From assembly GCA_039881045.1 (NCBI GenBank), contig JAYWVB010000072.1, positions 62,001-126,000 on the forward strand: a DNA stretch of 64,000 bases, given 5' to 3'. Below the pieces are notes generated by a model. The model saw nothing but the letters and a program-made list of their open reading frames with translations. It was not told where the DNA came from and searched no databases. Shown here piece after piece: positions 10,970 to 22,084 of this stretch. Source of the DNA: Chaetomium olivaceum. Taxonomy: Eukaryota > Ascomycota > Sordariomycetes > Sordariales > Chaetomiaceae. Numbering within the stretch: the first letter of the stretch is position 1; each line of letters opens with the position of its first letter. A program made the translations under genes and the position numbers.

Positions 10970-13444
10970 ATGGAGAGTGCTGCTCTCTGCAGACTCTGTG
11001 CGGGACTCGATATTCAGGCCGCAGTCGAGCGTATTGTATCCGAAGAGGGTGGCCATAACAGTGGCCCTCTTACCCTCGAGTCACCATGGCACAGCACCCT
11101 CGCCTCCGTCGACGCCTCGTCAGCCTCATGCACCCTCTGTGCGGTTATCATGAACGGTTGGCAAACCAGCCGCGAGGTGGTGGTTGAGCAGGCGATACAG
11201 AACGCCACGTTTGACGTCAAAGACCCGCTGCCGGGCCTGGACGACCCTGTAAACCGGATTCCGGCATACCGGGATGCGGAAGGGATCACGCTTGAGGTTG
11301 TGCGGAGGGTGAGGGAGGTGCAGGATGGTCAGGGTAATAGGTTCAGTCTTTTCTTGTGGGTGGATTGCGGTCCGATGGTAATGGCTTCGTTTGATGTCCT
11401 GGACCGCGTCGTTGCTGAGCTGCGTATTGCGCGGGCGGGTGGTGATTCTGCTGGGGTGAATGTGGTGGATGCGGTATCGGCGGATGTTGCGCTACATACA
11501 GACCTTCTTGTTCGGGAAGACCCTCTGTCACAAGACAGCTTGGCTATCGCCAGAGCCTGGCTGGAAACGTGCGTGAGTAGCCACGGGGCCGACTGCAGTC
11601 CACCGGTGGGAGCCGAGGGATGGATGCCCACACGGCTGCTGGAAATTGTGCCCGGTGCCAGCATAATCTACTTACGGGAGTCTGCGGCGCTAAGCCCAGC
11701 CGACGATGCTCGTTATGTCGCGCTCAGCCACTGCTGGGGCCAGGGCGGCGCCCCTTTCACAACCACCCACGAAACACTCCATCTCAGGATGGGCGGTATC
11801 GACATCGACGACCTCCCACAGACCTTCCGAGACTCAGTCATCCTAACAAAAGAACTCGGCCTGCGCTACCTCTGGATCGACAGCCTCTGCATCATCCAAG
11901 ACGACGCCGACGACTGGGCCAGAGAAGCCATGCAGATGGCGCATGTCTACCGCAACGCGCACCTGGTCCTCAACGCAGCCAACAGCGACTCCGACAGCAA
12001 AGGCTTCCTCCAACCGCGGCAAATCCAGGATGCCATCTTTCTCCCACCACCACCATCGTCCCCATCACCAACCTCCCGAGCTTCGTCCAATCTCAGTCTC
12101 ACCCTGCAACTCCTTCCCCCTTCCAACCGGCGCTGGACCAACTCCACCGGAGGCGATACCCTCGCCCACGAACCCACCAGCTCCCGCGCATGGTGCCTGC
12201 AAGAACACATCCTGCCCGCCCGCGCACTGCAGTACGGCTCCCAGCAAATGTTTTGGGCGTGTGAGCGCGTGCGGGCCAGCGAGGACGGGGATGCCGTTGC
12301 GCAGAGGAGGGCAGCACGCGGTGGGGATGACGAACGTGGCCGACGTGGCGGGGGTGATGATAGTAGTGAGGGTGAGGGTGAGGGTAAGGGTGAGTGCAAG
12401 GGCGAGATTGAAGGCACCGGAGGAGGGGGAGGACAGCTGACGCGTCTCTGTGAGTCGGGGAATATCGGCGTTTCGGTCTTCGCGCGGGGAGCGGCGGAGC
12501 GGGATCCTGCGAGAGAGTCCGTGGCTGTTGTTAACTGGGTTGGGTGGCACCGTATGCTCGAGGACTATAGCGCGCGCCGTATTACGAACCACACGGATCG
12601 GCTGCCGGCGTTGGCGGGGCTGGCGCGGGCGGTTGGGCGGGAGACTGGCGGTAGTAGCAGTGGGGAGGACTATCTTGCGGGGATATGGCGGACGGGGTTG
12701 CTAGAGGGGCTGATGTGGTGCCGGGCACTGGCGGAGCAGAAGCTCGCAGCCACGCCCGAGTATGTCGCCCCGTCGTGGTCGTGGGCGGCGGTTGTTGGAC
12801 CTGTGCAGTTCTCGCTGTATGGATGGTACACACGGCGGGCACACTGGAAGGCAAGGATGGCGGATTGCGAGGCCCTGGCGGAGTATTGTGGTCATAAGAT
12901 GCTGAGGAGGGACCGGGATCCGTATGGCCGGTTGGATGGGGGGAGTCTCACGCTGAGAGCGCCGCTGCTGAGGGTTGTGTCTGTTCGGCCTAGGCAGGTC
13001 CAGCCACCGGGTCTACACTCGCTATTTGGCCATGCACCGGGCCGGTCCGAGGTGGCAGATGTGGTGGTTCAGATGAAGTTGGGGAGTGTGAGTGTGTGGG
13101 TGGAGGGCGGTTTTGACGACGGACGTGCTGAGACTGATACCGCAAAGCTGGTTGTCGTATTTCTGTCTCGGCTGCCGTACGTCCTAGAAGAGGGGTTTGT
13201 CGAGCAGCGGTTCGGGCTCATTCTGGAGCCGATGGATGGGAGCAAGAAGTACCGAAGGGTTGGGTTCATCGACGGTGTTGTGCTGAAGAAATCTGTCCTG
13301 GGCGCTTTAAAGGGGCACGGCATGTTCACCGTTGTCGGCTATCCCCGTACTTTCAAGAAGGATGATGTCTATGATTCTGTACGTGATAATGACCTTGCTG
13401 AAGATCCCCTTAAGCTAGAAAAGACAGAAGTTACGATATGTTGA
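10970..13444 (+). CDS. HET-domain protein (heterokaryon-incompatibility type)
   Basis: Cytosolic protein of the HET family (PF06985), a TIR-like domain that triggers cell death in some fungal self/non-self systems. It is one uninterrupted exon of 824 residues with ATG at 10970. The N-terminus has paired CxxC motifs (CRLC, CTLC) typical of this class. The HET core begins near residue 244 with YVALSHCWG and continues through LPQTFRDSVILTKELGLRYLWIDSLCIIQDD and the conserved MAHVYRNAHLVLNAA. After SSRAWCLQEHILPARALQYG there is a low-complexity insert rich in Gly, Glu, Arg and Lys (12290-12430), then a conserved C-terminal block (PSWSWAAVVGPV). The target and trigger are not visible. Confidence 0.9.
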   Translation: MESAALCRLCAGLDIQAAVERIVSEEGGHNSGPLTLESPWHSTLASVDASSASCTLCAVIMNGWQTSREVVVEQAIQNATFDVKDPLPGLDDPVNRIPAYRDAEGITLEVVRRVREVQDGQGNRFSLFLWVDCGPMVMASFDVLDRVVAELRIARAGGDSAGVNVVDAVSADVALHTDLLVREDPLSQDSLAIARAWLETCVSSHGADCSPPVGAEGWMPTRLLEIVPGASIIYLRESAALSPADDARYVALSHCWGQGGAPFTTTHETLHLRMGGIDIDDLPQTFRDSVILTKELGLRYLWIDSLCIIQDDADDWAREAMQMAHVYRNAHLVLNAANSDSDSKGFLQPRQIQDAIFLPPPPSSPSPTSRASSNLSLTLQLLPPSNRRWTNSTGGDTLAHEPTSSRAWCLQEHILPARALQYGSQQMFWACERVRASEDGDAVAQRRAARGGDDERGRRGGGDDSSEGEGEGKGECKGEIEGTGGGGGQLTRLCESGNIGVSVFARGAAERDPARESVAVVNWVGWHRMLEDYSARRITNHTDRLPALAGLARAVGRETGGSSSGEDYLAGIWRTGLLEGLMWCRALAEQKLAATPEYVAPSWSWAAVVGPVQFSLYGWYTRRAHWKARMADCEALAEYCGHKMLRRDRDPYGRLDGGSLTLRAPLLRVVSVRPRQVQPPGLHSLFGHAPGRSEVADVVVQMKLGSVSVWVEGGFDDGRAETDTAKLVVVFLSRLPYVLEEGFVEQRFGLILEPMDGSKKYRRVGFIDGVVLKKSVLGALKGHGMFTVVGYPRTFKKDDVYDSVRDNDLAEDPLKLEKTEVTIC
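12355..12432 (+). repeat. GGTGAG/GGTAAG-type hexamer repeat in HET gene
   Basis: Tandem imperfect six-base units encode Gly-Glu and Gly-Lys dipeptides. Each unit resembles a 5' splice site, yet the frame stays open through it and the flanking HET blocks are collinear. I read it as exonic. Confidence 0.55.
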
Positions 13445-14308
13445 TATCGTTGAGTTGGGTTAATATTAATTATTTTACATTCGAACAATATACCCTGTAC
13501 TTCTTGAATAACTCTCTAGTGGCCTCTGTTATAGCTGTAAGATAAAACTTTGTGTTAAAATCCTTGATCTCATATCAATAACATGTAGTATACTGAACGG
13601 GGTAGTTCGTCACATCCATTCGTATCATTCCAAGCTGGCGATGTGCGAAGGAATCGTTGATGGTCTCAAATCAGGGGTCAACGCTCCACAAACCCTCCCC
13701 TGCTGATCGCTTCTTCATCATCCCCCATGATTGGTGTTCAAGTCTCCCCAAAATTCCGAGCTCGGTCTCATTCATTTGCTTGTCTTTCCCCGCGTTCTCT
13801 CCAACTGGGTGGCTGCAGCGGTGGATTCGCGGGGAGTGACATCGCCCAGCCGGGCAATTTCCCCCTTGAGGAGGACTGCCGACTTGGCATCACCGATCCT
13901 TCCAACGTCGTTGCATGCAGTAGGTCGAGTAAGTTACTCAGTTGCCCTGTTCGGCCCTCGCATAGCAAGTGCGGCTGATCCCTATGGACGGATGATCTGA
14001 CGGACCCTTCGGTTACCAACCGTGCCAACATGCCTTCAGCACCCCTCGGCCAGAATGCAACCTCTGATGGCCACCTCGAAAATCACATGTGCCAGCATGG
14101 CTTCTGGGGAGGGCTAGAGCCGCGGCTACTACAAAGCCTGAAAGTACACAAGATGCCCGGGCCCGGCAGGACGCGAGCGTGTTAGAGTGCGGCTCTCTGT
14201 AGGCACCCAAACCCCTGAGGTTTACCACCTGAGGACCTCCACCACCAACCTCTACACAACAATTACACCCTCCATCATCGTACACCGCCAGGTAAACCAA
14301 CCGCTGTA
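13445..14308. other. Intergenic region, no gene seen
   Basis: AT-richer DNA after the HET stop, then the promoter of the FAD oxidase gene. Short frames between 13650 and 14030 overlap each other on both strands and lack protein-like character. Confidence 0.5.
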
Positions 14309-16171
14309 ATGCGCTCCCTCCCCAAACTAGGCCAGCTTCTAGCCGCCCTCCTTACCACCACGGGGGCGGCCGCCTTCGAATACAACACCTTCGACGGCCC
14401 CGGCTTCCCGTCCTGCTACAACGTGTCGCGGGTGCACGACGCCGTCAGCGTAGCCGACATGGCCGCGGTCGTCAAAGAGGTCGCAGCAACCGCCGCCTCG
14501 TCGTCGTCGGGGACTTCCGCGGCAGCTGTAGGACGGGTGCGCGCCGCCGGCAAGGGCCACATGTGGTACGACACGCAGTGCAGCGACGCGTGGACGGTGG
14601 TGGTGCGGACGGAGCAGGTGAACGCGATCTCCGAGTTTGATTTGCCGGAGGGAGCGGACAGGGGCACGGTGTGGGTGGAGGCCGGGACGACTTTCTTTCA
14701 GCTGGCGGATTACTTGCATGCGCGCGGCGCGTCGGTGGGGTATACGTTGACGAATTGGAATATTAGTTTTGGCGGGAGCGTGGCAATGGGGGCGCATCGG
14801 TCGTCGATAAGGGAGGATAGTATGGTGGCGGCGGGGGTGTTGGCGATGGATATTATTGATGGGAGGGGGGAGGTGAGGAGGGTGGTGAGGGATGAGGGGG
14901 ACGATGAGTGGTTGGCGGCGTCGACGTCGTTGGGGTTGTTGGGGATCATTGCGCGGATTCAGTTGCAGGTGTATCCGGATACGAAAGTCTATGCTAAGCA
15001 GGCGACGTAAGTGGTTATTTGTTTGATTTGCCAGGGGAGGGAAATAAGGGGGATGGCTGACGGATCCAGGCTTGACGAGAAGGACGTTCTCGACGGAGAT
15101 ATCTATGGTATGATCGCGCCGTATGCGACCGCCAACCTTTGGGTATGTTGCCCATCATCTCGACAGCATACAACTCCGTCATACTAACGCAACGTAGTGG
15201 TGGCCATACAAGCGCAAGTTCCACCACCGGTACTACGATCCCGTACCGGCAAACTCGACCCCCCAGGAAGGGTTCCAGAACACCTTCTCCGTCACCGAAC
15301 TGGAGGCCATCGCGGCGCGCACCATGCTCGACAGCGGCAAGTACCTGCCCACGTCCAACATGTTGGCCGAGGAGATCTTTTTTGGCTTGTGGGAGAAGCC
15401 CAACTTCCGCGAGAAGACGACCAACGAGGAGATCAAGGAGTGGCCCGTGTACGGATGGAACTACGACGTCCTCATCGGCGGCCTGTACCCGGACCAGAAG
15501 GCCGAGTGGGAGTATGGTTTGGCAGGGTACACGATGGAGCTGGCGTTCCCTATGCCGCTGGCGAACAAGATGCTGAAGCGGGTTCGGCAGCTCTTTGACG
15601 ATGAGCTCAAGAAGGGCATCGTCATGACATCGACGTACCGGAGTGGGATCAACATCAAGTGTGAGTTTTCGTTGTCGTCGATAGGGGATGAAGAGTAAGA
15701 TGCTAATAGCCGGCAGTTGGCAAGGCCTACTTTGACTTCCTCGGCCAGGTCACGTACAACACGACCGACGGTGGTGACTGGAGCAAGGGCGCCATCATGT
15801 TTGATTTCCCCTCGTTCCGGCCTACCATTGGAGACCACAAGCGGTTCAACGAACAGTTCTGTAAGTGGCCGTGGCGCAAACTTCAAAGTCATTCTAGACG
15901 ATCATTGAACTAACCATGCCAAAGACCACAGAGTAGCCAACACACTGATCGACGAGTTCCCGTGCCGCCCGCACTGGACCAAGAATACTCGTGAAGTGTT
16001 TAGTCGATCAGTCAAGAACCTGGACCCGAACGTGAGTATTTAGCCAGACTGGCCAGAGTGTTTTTTACTAACCAGGTACAGCACCTCCGTCGCTTTAAAG
16101 CTGTTCGTGAGCGGTTCGATCCTCAGGGCATCTACCGAAATGTGATTGGGGAGATTCTGGGGTTTTATTAG
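14309..16171 (+). CDS. Secreted FAD-linked oxidase, aldonolactone-oxidase-like
   Basis: Predicted flavoenzyme oxidising a sugar lactone or related alcohol outside the plasma membrane. Six exons: 14309-15006, 15070-15142, 15198-15660, 15717-15860, 15925-16031 and 16076-16171, in frame, 526 residues. The last acceptor could instead be 16081, two codons shorter. A signal peptide ends at TGAAAF (residues 1-22). The FAD-binding PCMH domain follows, with the GKGHMW segment, VEAGTTFFQLADYL and the SFGGSVAMGAHRSS loop. The C-terminal ALO-type region ends with CRPHWTKNT, matching the HWxK motif of aldonolactone oxidases, and RFDPQGIYRNV. A covalent-FAD His cannot be assigned with confidence. Substrate is unknown. 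The gene is intact and faces the CorA-like gene tail to tail. Confidence 0.85.
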
Positions 16172-16528
16172 TGTACCGGGTCTTGTATGTATGTATTATA
16201 TGAAGGCATGCATGACTTGGCTACCTAGGTACCGACCTCCCTACTTGGGAAAATACCTCGTTCATACAACACAAGTAGGTAGCCCTGAAAACGACTATTC
16301 AGCTATCAATTCCCTTCCCATACGAAGAAGCAGCCGGTTTGGAACAAGCAACGGACAGGGTTGTCAGGCATCAGTCTAATGCTCGTTCGCATCTGCATCC
16401 CTTAAGCGCCGCTACACTTAGTCTTTAGTCTTTCCATCCTTTTTTTCCCGAGGCCAATGAAATTCTACGACGAAGGCCCAGAACATCACAGCCTAACCTA
16501 AACATTGCTTCTGGCTTATCTGCCCCCA
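16172..16528. other. Convergent intergenic region with TACCTAGGTA-type motifs
   Basis: The shared 3' region of two convergent genes. CTACCTAGGTACC (near 16220) and AAGTAGGTAG (near 16272) are copies of the short motif seen elsewhere between genes. No gene seen. Confidence 0.5.
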
Positions 16529-17893
16529 TCACTTCCTTTTACTGAAGTTCCACCAGTATATATCAGAGAGCCCCCTCTCCCCCGAAATGAAATTAACCAC
16601 CACAAAAACCAAAACTGTAGCCGGGACAGCAACAACCCAGTATATCCAAAACTCCTCCTGCACCACCGCCGGCAAAGAAGGCACAGCAAACAGCGCAGCC
16701 AAAAACGTAGCCGGCAAAAACGCCATCGTCATGACAGCAATAGCCTTCATCGAGGAGCTATCCTTTTTCGCCGCTCGGCTCACAGCAAGACCGGTGGCCG
16801 CATCATAGCGGGCAATCAAGTTGAACAAGACGGTGAGCTGGTTCTTGGCCCTCTCGCGGAGATAATCCACGCGAACCTCCCACGAGTCCATCTGCTGCTG
16901 CAGGGTCTGGATTGCTGACAGGACGTCGGCTCCGAGTCCTGCATCTGGACAGCCCCCCGGTGTCGACATGTTGGCAAAGCCCGCTCGGGAGAGCGAGTCT
17001 ACGGCGCGTTGCAGCACGCGAAGCTGCCGGGCGTCGTCTTCGAGGTGGACGAGGACGGCGCCGATTTTGCGGGATGCGTTGGTTACTTGGTTGAGACTCT
17101 GGGTTGTGAGTGGTTCCATTTGTCCGCTCGCATCGTTGCTGCTGGAGGCTCCGGGTACCAGGTGACTTGCTTCGGGAACGCCGCCTACGGATTGATATGT
17201 TCCCCATGGTTGACTCCCGCTACTGGGGGCGTTGAAGGGACTGAACCCCGTTATTATTTCGACGCTTGCGACTTGCCCTTGACATTCAAGCGTACCGCGG
17301 CACACGGCGTCCATTGTTTGCATTGTCAGCGCGACCGAGAGGCAGAGCGGGTGGTTTGCGATATCGGACTGTGTGCCCAGGGCCTCGTAGAACTGCTCAA
17401 AGTCACGATCGGCAGTGTCCATGCGCCGGACCACGGCAACGCCACTTGTTGAGCGGCTTGTGACTGTGTATGTCCAGATGATTGTGTAGGTGAATGAGCT
17501 GGCCATAAAGTAAAAGATCTTGGCACTTTGATCCCAGAGGAATGGCCGGTGTTGGTTGAAGCCTTGGACTCCTTTTGTCAGGAGGTGCAGTGTTGTCGGG
17601 TCCAGGTCGAAGAGTTCCCATAGTCGGGTTATTTCGTCCTGCGACGCGTTGATAGTGTGCGGGCCTGCCAAGTTGTCGAGTGTTGGGTGCAAGATGCGTA
17701 GCTTGACGAGACGGAGAGTTGGGGCCTTGGATGTGTCCTTGGTGAAGGTCTGGAGCATTTGGGATAGGGGCTGGGTGATGCGCGTTGGCGGCGCCCCGGG
17801 GGAGGCGACGCTGATGAGCTCGTGCTCATGCCGTACTGGGACGTAGGTCAACTGCTTGAGGCCCGAGAGGGCTCGTTTGCGTAGGCCTTCCAT
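16529..17893 (-). CDS. CorA-like two-helix membrane protein
   Basis: Fungal protein with the CorA-type layout: a long soluble N-terminal region and a coiled stretch (residues about 300-370, RDYLRERAKNQLTVLFNLI-like heptads), then two C-terminal transmembrane helices (MTMAFLPATFLAALFAVP and FWIYWVVAVPATVLVFVVV). It is a single exon of 454 residues, with ATG at 17893. The GMN signature that lines the CorA magnesium pore after helix 1 is not present; the loop reads AVPSLPAVVQEE. Ion transport is therefore an open question. Such CorA-like proteins are expanded in filamentous fungi without an assigned role. It lies on the same strand as the downstream HET gene but 640 bp apart. Confidence 0.8.
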   Translation of the reverse strand: MEGLRKRALSGLKQLTYVPVRHEHELISVASPGAPPTRITQPLSQMLQTFTKDTSKAPTLRLVKLRILHPTLDNLAGPHTINASQDEITRLWELFDLDPTTLHLLTKGVQGFNQHRPFLWDQSAKIFYFMASSFTYTIIWTYTVTSRSTSGVAVVRRMDTADRDFEQFYEALGTQSDIANHPLCLSVALTMQTMDAVCRGTLECQGQVASVEIITGFSPFNAPSSGSQPWGTYQSVGGVPEASHLVPGASSSNDASGQMEPLTTQSLNQVTNASRKIGAVLVHLEDDARQLRVLQRAVDSLSRAGFANMSTPGGCPDAGLGADVLSAIQTLQQQMDSWEVRVDYLRERAKNQLTVLFNLIARYDAATGLAVSRAAKKDSSSMKAIAVMTMAFLPATFLAALFAVPSLPAVVQEEFWIYWVVAVPATVLVFVVVNFISGERGLSDIYWWNFSKRK

Positions 17894-18533
17894 TGCGATG
17901 GAGATTGTAGGAAAGCCACCTAAGTGAATAGTAAGGAGATGAGAGGATTAGGTTGGTATCGACAGTAATTGTCGCCGGAGTCGCACGCGGTATGCAATAT
18001 GCCTGGCGCTTGATTCAGCCTCAGCTGCGCAGCATTACCTATGCTTGGCGACCCGTCTGGGCCCGCCACCTGCAAGCAGGGCTCTGGAAGGCATCCGCGC
18101 TTAGTGCGCTGCCTATTGCTTGGATCACCCCCAATGTCCCTTTAAAGTCGCCCTGAATTGATGCTCTAGGGTAGACATTGAAGGTGTATTTAACAGAAAT
18201 GGACTGTGAGGTGGCATCACCATGGGAGAATCCGTATTGCAGGCACTGGCCGAAAGGAAGTGAAGCGGAACCGCGCCGTTGATTTTCTGGAACGGATGTA
18301 GGAGTCAACCCTCAGCATTATCGCTCGACGACCAGATCTGAGCAGTATGGCGCAACATTCGTCGGTCACGACCCCGTTGGATTTTAACAAAAGCGGGTGG
18401 TCGCCGTCGTCAACGGACCTCGCAACCAAATCCCCATATAAAGTCTCGGCGGCCTCGCTCTGAAAGATTTTATAACTGTGTAATATCCTTTCCAACGGGA
18501 CGAAGACAGCTGGTTGTCGATCGCCCAACTAAT
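17894..18533. other. Intergenic region, no gene seen
   Basis: Lies between two minus-strand genes. It holds the promoter of the CorA-like gene and the 3' end of the HET gene; I find no credible frame or RNA gene. Confidence 0.5.
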
Positions 18534-21062
18534 TCAGACGATGCCAAAAACGTCCGGCTGTGCATCCGCCATAATCATAGCCTGTGCGTCCATCATACCA
18601 TGCACATATGCCTCGCCCACCAGCCTGACAGGACGTGTTCCTCCTTCGTTGGTGCCAACCTGCGGCCTGACCAAAAAGGGCGTGTTCAGCCCATGAAAGA
18701 CACACACTAGATCGCCGACCTCGGTCTTCGGGGGTACGACGGCTACGTAGCCATCCTTAGTCACAGCCATCGCCCGTCCGGTAGCCGCCATGATTCTCGC
18801 ACTGTTCCACTCGAGAGCCAAGCAAAACTCGGGATCGGCGGCCATATTCTCCTCCGTGGGCAGCGCATCGCAGGTCTCGTCCTTGTCTTCTTCAGCATCG
18901 TCCGGGCGCAGTTTGAGCCCCGCTTGACGGTGCATGATGCGCTCCCATGCGCGACACCCGACACCAAGCGTGGCAGGTGCAGGGCGCTCAAACTGCGTGT
19001 CGGCAATTAGAGACCGCCAGAAGACCTCGTCGAGCGGCTGACTTGTCGGATACGGCCGCCGCGCATAGCGCAGGACCAGGCGGCGGTTCCCCATGTGCGA
19101 GCGCACGACGCCGGCCATCTCCTCGTCTGAGCCGCCCTGTCCGAGGTTATGTGTCGTATAGCCCATCTCGGGGCCCATGTGGTGGATCTCATCCAGGACG
19201 TGACCTTGGATCTGCATAACAGCCGCCCCTTGTTCGGCGTTTTCCGAAAATGCCACGCGCAACCCAACACCTAATCCACATGCAAATCCCGCGGTAGCTT
19301 GTATGCTCGAAAAGTGCTGCCTGCCGGTGTCACGATTGCCCAGGCTTGTCCAATCAGGGGCCCAAGAAGGCAGGCTGTCCAGCTTCCGGCGGTAACCCAT
19401 GCCAGCAAAGGAGAGGGTCTCGTGGGGCGATGTAGGTATGAGATGGCGCGCGACGTCCATGTACAGGGTCTCAACCGTCTTGGAGGAGTCGGGCTGCAGG
19501 TGGGGCTGGTCTGCCTCGTCGGCACGCAGCAGACCCAGGAGACCGTACACACGGTCCCTGGCCTCGGTAGAGCGGAAATTAGCCAAGATGCCTAACAGCA
19601 GAGCGAGGCCAGCCCGCGGATCATGGCGCGTTTCAATGAGAGCGGCCATCAGGGAAGCGTGGTTCACTCCCAAGATGGCCTCATCCCGTATTCCCGACCC
19701 CGTGTTGCGTTGCAGCACGACGTTGTAGGGGTGGGAGGTGACCATGCGGGCAAAGGTGGCGAGGTGGTCGAACTGCAGCGGCTGCTCTGACGCCAGAACG
19801 ACGGCCGTCTTCGCCAGGACGATTTCCTGGATGACCCAGACGCGGCAAAACCACGGGTGCGCAAACAGGTTTATGAGTTGCATCCAGCCCGCCTCGGCGG
19901 ATGGCTCCGAATACGTGCGCACCATCTCGAGGCACGACTCGGTCGTTCCATAGACGTACTCGTGCCAAATTCCCGCGAGCATGCGTCGCGCCATCCAGGG
20001 GTCCTCGACGCCATCAAGCCAGACGATGACGCTGGCCGCCCGCCGGTAGACGTCGCGCATCAGGCCAATCTGCACGTCCTTCTCGGCGTTGTCGCCCTGG
20101 TTGATGCAGATGGCATCGATCCAGAGGAGGCGGTCGTGCTGGTACGATCCCAGGTGGTAGAGCAAGTCCTGGACAATGGGCGCCACCTGCAAGGGCAGCC
20201 CATCGAGCCAAATGTCCTCTGTAAACGCGGCGCTGCCCCAGTGATACGAGATGGCGTCGTAGTCTGGCAGGTCATCACTGTACAGATTGACCACGATCAG
20301 CTCACACCGTATCCGGCCGAGGGGCCACCTCCTCCGCAGCTTCAATAACCTGATTTCAGATGACCCCCTGGAGCAGTTTACGAACGGTCGGTGCTCGTAG
20401 CGCGGACCGTTTCGGTAGAGGAACGGCGGTGTCCACGTCCGGAGATGATGTCGGAGGTTTCGGCGCCACTTCCGCGCCCGTGTCACCAGGTCAGGGAGTA
20501 CACCGTTAGTAACGTCGGCAAAGGTGTGCAGAACATTGACGGTAGTCAAAAACGAGAGCTGGACGCCGACATTGAGGGCAAGCAGCGGAATGCGGATGAG
20601 TCGATTTTCGATCCGTGCCAGCGCCACGGCCAGGTTTTGTATGGCGTTCTGAATTCCGTAGAACATCTGCGAAAAGTCGTACATGTGCCGCGAATCGAAA
20701 CCTAGGTTGACAAAGGCCCTGAGGGCGAGCGGGAAGACCTGTGAAACGCCAAAGATGAGGCCTACCACAGTCCCTGGGCTCCGGCGTGGGAGGAGTAGTC
20801 GCGACACGCCGTACAAAGCCAATCCGTACCCCGCCGACCCGGCAGCCATCATCCGCCTTGCCAGCACATTGGCAGCTGTCCCAGATGTTGTGCTGCGTGA
20901 AGATGCATAGATGAAGAAGCCCGACGAGGTGATGATGCAGAGCAAGAGCGTTGTAGGTTTGCCGCTCGGTAGCAGGCCGATACGGGCTGTGCCGGTGGAG
21001 AGGACACTGAGCACGGACCAGAAATAGACGCCGCGTCGTAGGGCCGCTTCCAGGCCCGCCAT
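18534..21062 (-). CDS. HET-domain protein with N-terminal membrane segments
   Basis: HET-family protein of 842 residues in one exon, ATG at 21062. Unlike the HET protein at 10970, its first 180 residues contain several hydrophobic stretches (PTTLLLCIITSSGFFIYAS, GTVVGLIFGVSQVFPLALRAF, LLALNVGVQLSFLTTVNVL), suggesting membrane anchoring. The HET domain starts near residue 270 with YDAISYHWGS and runs through RLLWIDAICINQGDNAEKDVQ and VYRRAASVIVWLDG, then FAHPWFCRVWVIQEIVLA. The C-terminal part has RDRVYGLLGLL and ends with a Val/Gly-rich block (VGDLVCVFHG) common in this HET subclass. Membrane location is inferred from hydrophobicity only. No break is visible. Confidence 0.88.
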   Translation of the reverse strand: MAGLEAALRRGVYFWSVLSVLSTGTARIGLLPSGKPTTLLLCIITSSGFFIYASSRSTTSGTAANVLARRMMAAGSAGYGLALYGVSRLLLPRRSPGTVVGLIFGVSQVFPLALRAFVNLGFDSRHMYDFSQMFYGIQNAIQNLAVALARIENRLIRIPLLALNVGVQLSFLTTVNVLHTFADVTNGVLPDLVTRARKWRRNLRHHLRTWTPPFLYRNGPRYEHRPFVNCSRGSSEIRLLKLRRRWPLGRIRCELIVVNLYSDDLPDYDAISYHWGSAAFTEDIWLDGLPLQVAPIVQDLLYHLGSYQHDRLLWIDAICINQGDNAEKDVQIGLMRDVYRRAASVIVWLDGVEDPWMARRMLAGIWHEYVYGTTESCLEMVRTYSEPSAEAGWMQLINLFAHPWFCRVWVIQEIVLAKTAVVLASEQPLQFDHLATFARMVTSHPYNVVLQRNTGSGIRDEAILGVNHASLMAALIETRHDPRAGLALLLGILANFRSTEARDRVYGLLGLLRADEADQPHLQPDSSKTVETLYMDVARHLIPTSPHETLSFAGMGYRRKLDSLPSWAPDWTSLGNRDTGRQHFSSIQATAGFACGLGVGLRVAFSENAEQGAAVMQIQGHVLDEIHHMGPEMGYTTHNLGQGGSDEEMAGVVRSHMGNRRLVLRYARRPYPTSQPLDEVFWRSLIADTQFERPAPATLGVGCRAWERIMHRQAGLKLRPDDAEEDKDETCDALPTEENMAADPEFCLALEWNSARIMAATGRAMAVTKDGYVAVVPPKTEVGDLVCVFHGLNTPFLVRPQVGTNEGGTRPVRLVGEAYVHGMMDAQAMIMADAQPDVFGIV

Positions 21063-22084
21063 CGTTCTTTCCGTTCGCTGGGAGTGTCAAGCTGGGCAAG
21101 AGCGGTGCAGGAGTTTGAGAAGCAGAGAGCTGACATCGGAGGCTCCCCTCCCTCTTGCGCACCCCTTCAGCCTTACGCATTGTGAGAAAAGACTGATGGT
21201 CCGTGCAGCGACGAAGAGACGAGCCGGCACTGCCACACTGCACACCCTAAAATGGCGGCGCTGCCCTGCCAGACTCGGCGGCCGGAGCAGCAAGTTCTGT
21301 ACAGTATGTACTTAACCCGTAAATCCATGTCCGGTGGTTAGGTAGATAAGGTACATAAGGTAGCGAATCTCAAGTCATTCTAAATTTACAGTGGTTTACA
21401 CCACTAAATCTTCCACTGTTATAGGGCCTAGGCCGTGTAGTTTACTGCTGGTAATATGCCCGTAGCCGTGTTGAACCTGAAACGCTGCCTTTTCTCTTCT
21501 TTGTCTCGGGATTAAATTTGAAGTTTCTCTATGATCACTCAGCAAACTGCGAATCATCTGTGTGGCCGAGGAATAAGGATGCTGTTTAGTGTTTCTTCTC
21601 AACCACACCAACATACGATGATATTATGTGATTAGAAGCGAAGCTTTGAGTGTTACATGTTGCAAATGGGACTTAGTCTGGGTTAATAGTTTCCTGATTA
21701 AACGTGGCCCCCAAAGATATACATACAATGTATAGGTATGTAAGGACAATCGTTTTGAGGGGAGATAACGCTTATAGAACACATTGAAAATGGCTGGAGA
21801 TAGAGTACCTACCTAGCTGTTGTAATTACCCCAATTATCAGAGCTCTCTTTCGAACTGAACGAGGGAGTACCTACCTACTTACCCATGTAAGATGCTGTA
21901 TCTAGGTAGGTAGTACCGTACCCGAAACCCAGGCACCTTCCTCCTGTTCCCTTCCCTGAGCTCCACCCCGCATGTAACTACCTTACGAAAACCCCCGCTC
22001 TGCCAATGATCTCTTTCTTCCATTAGATATTCGCATCACCTTCATCCCACAATAATCACTTTGGCAGGCAGGCACTCTTCCATC
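21063..22084. promoter_or_regulatory. Divergent intergenic region rich in TACCTACCTA motifs
   Basis: About 1 kb between two divergent genes. It contains repeated TAGGTAGAT, TACCTACCTAGC (21804), TACCTACCTACTTACC (21870) and TAGGTAGGTAGTACC (21905). These are intergenic-only motifs in this window. No gene seen. Confidence 0.5.

Noticed and set aside
12340..12430. Telomere-like or intronic repeat in the HET gene
   Set aside because: The unit is GGTGAG/GGTAAG, not TTAGGG, and the frame is open through it.
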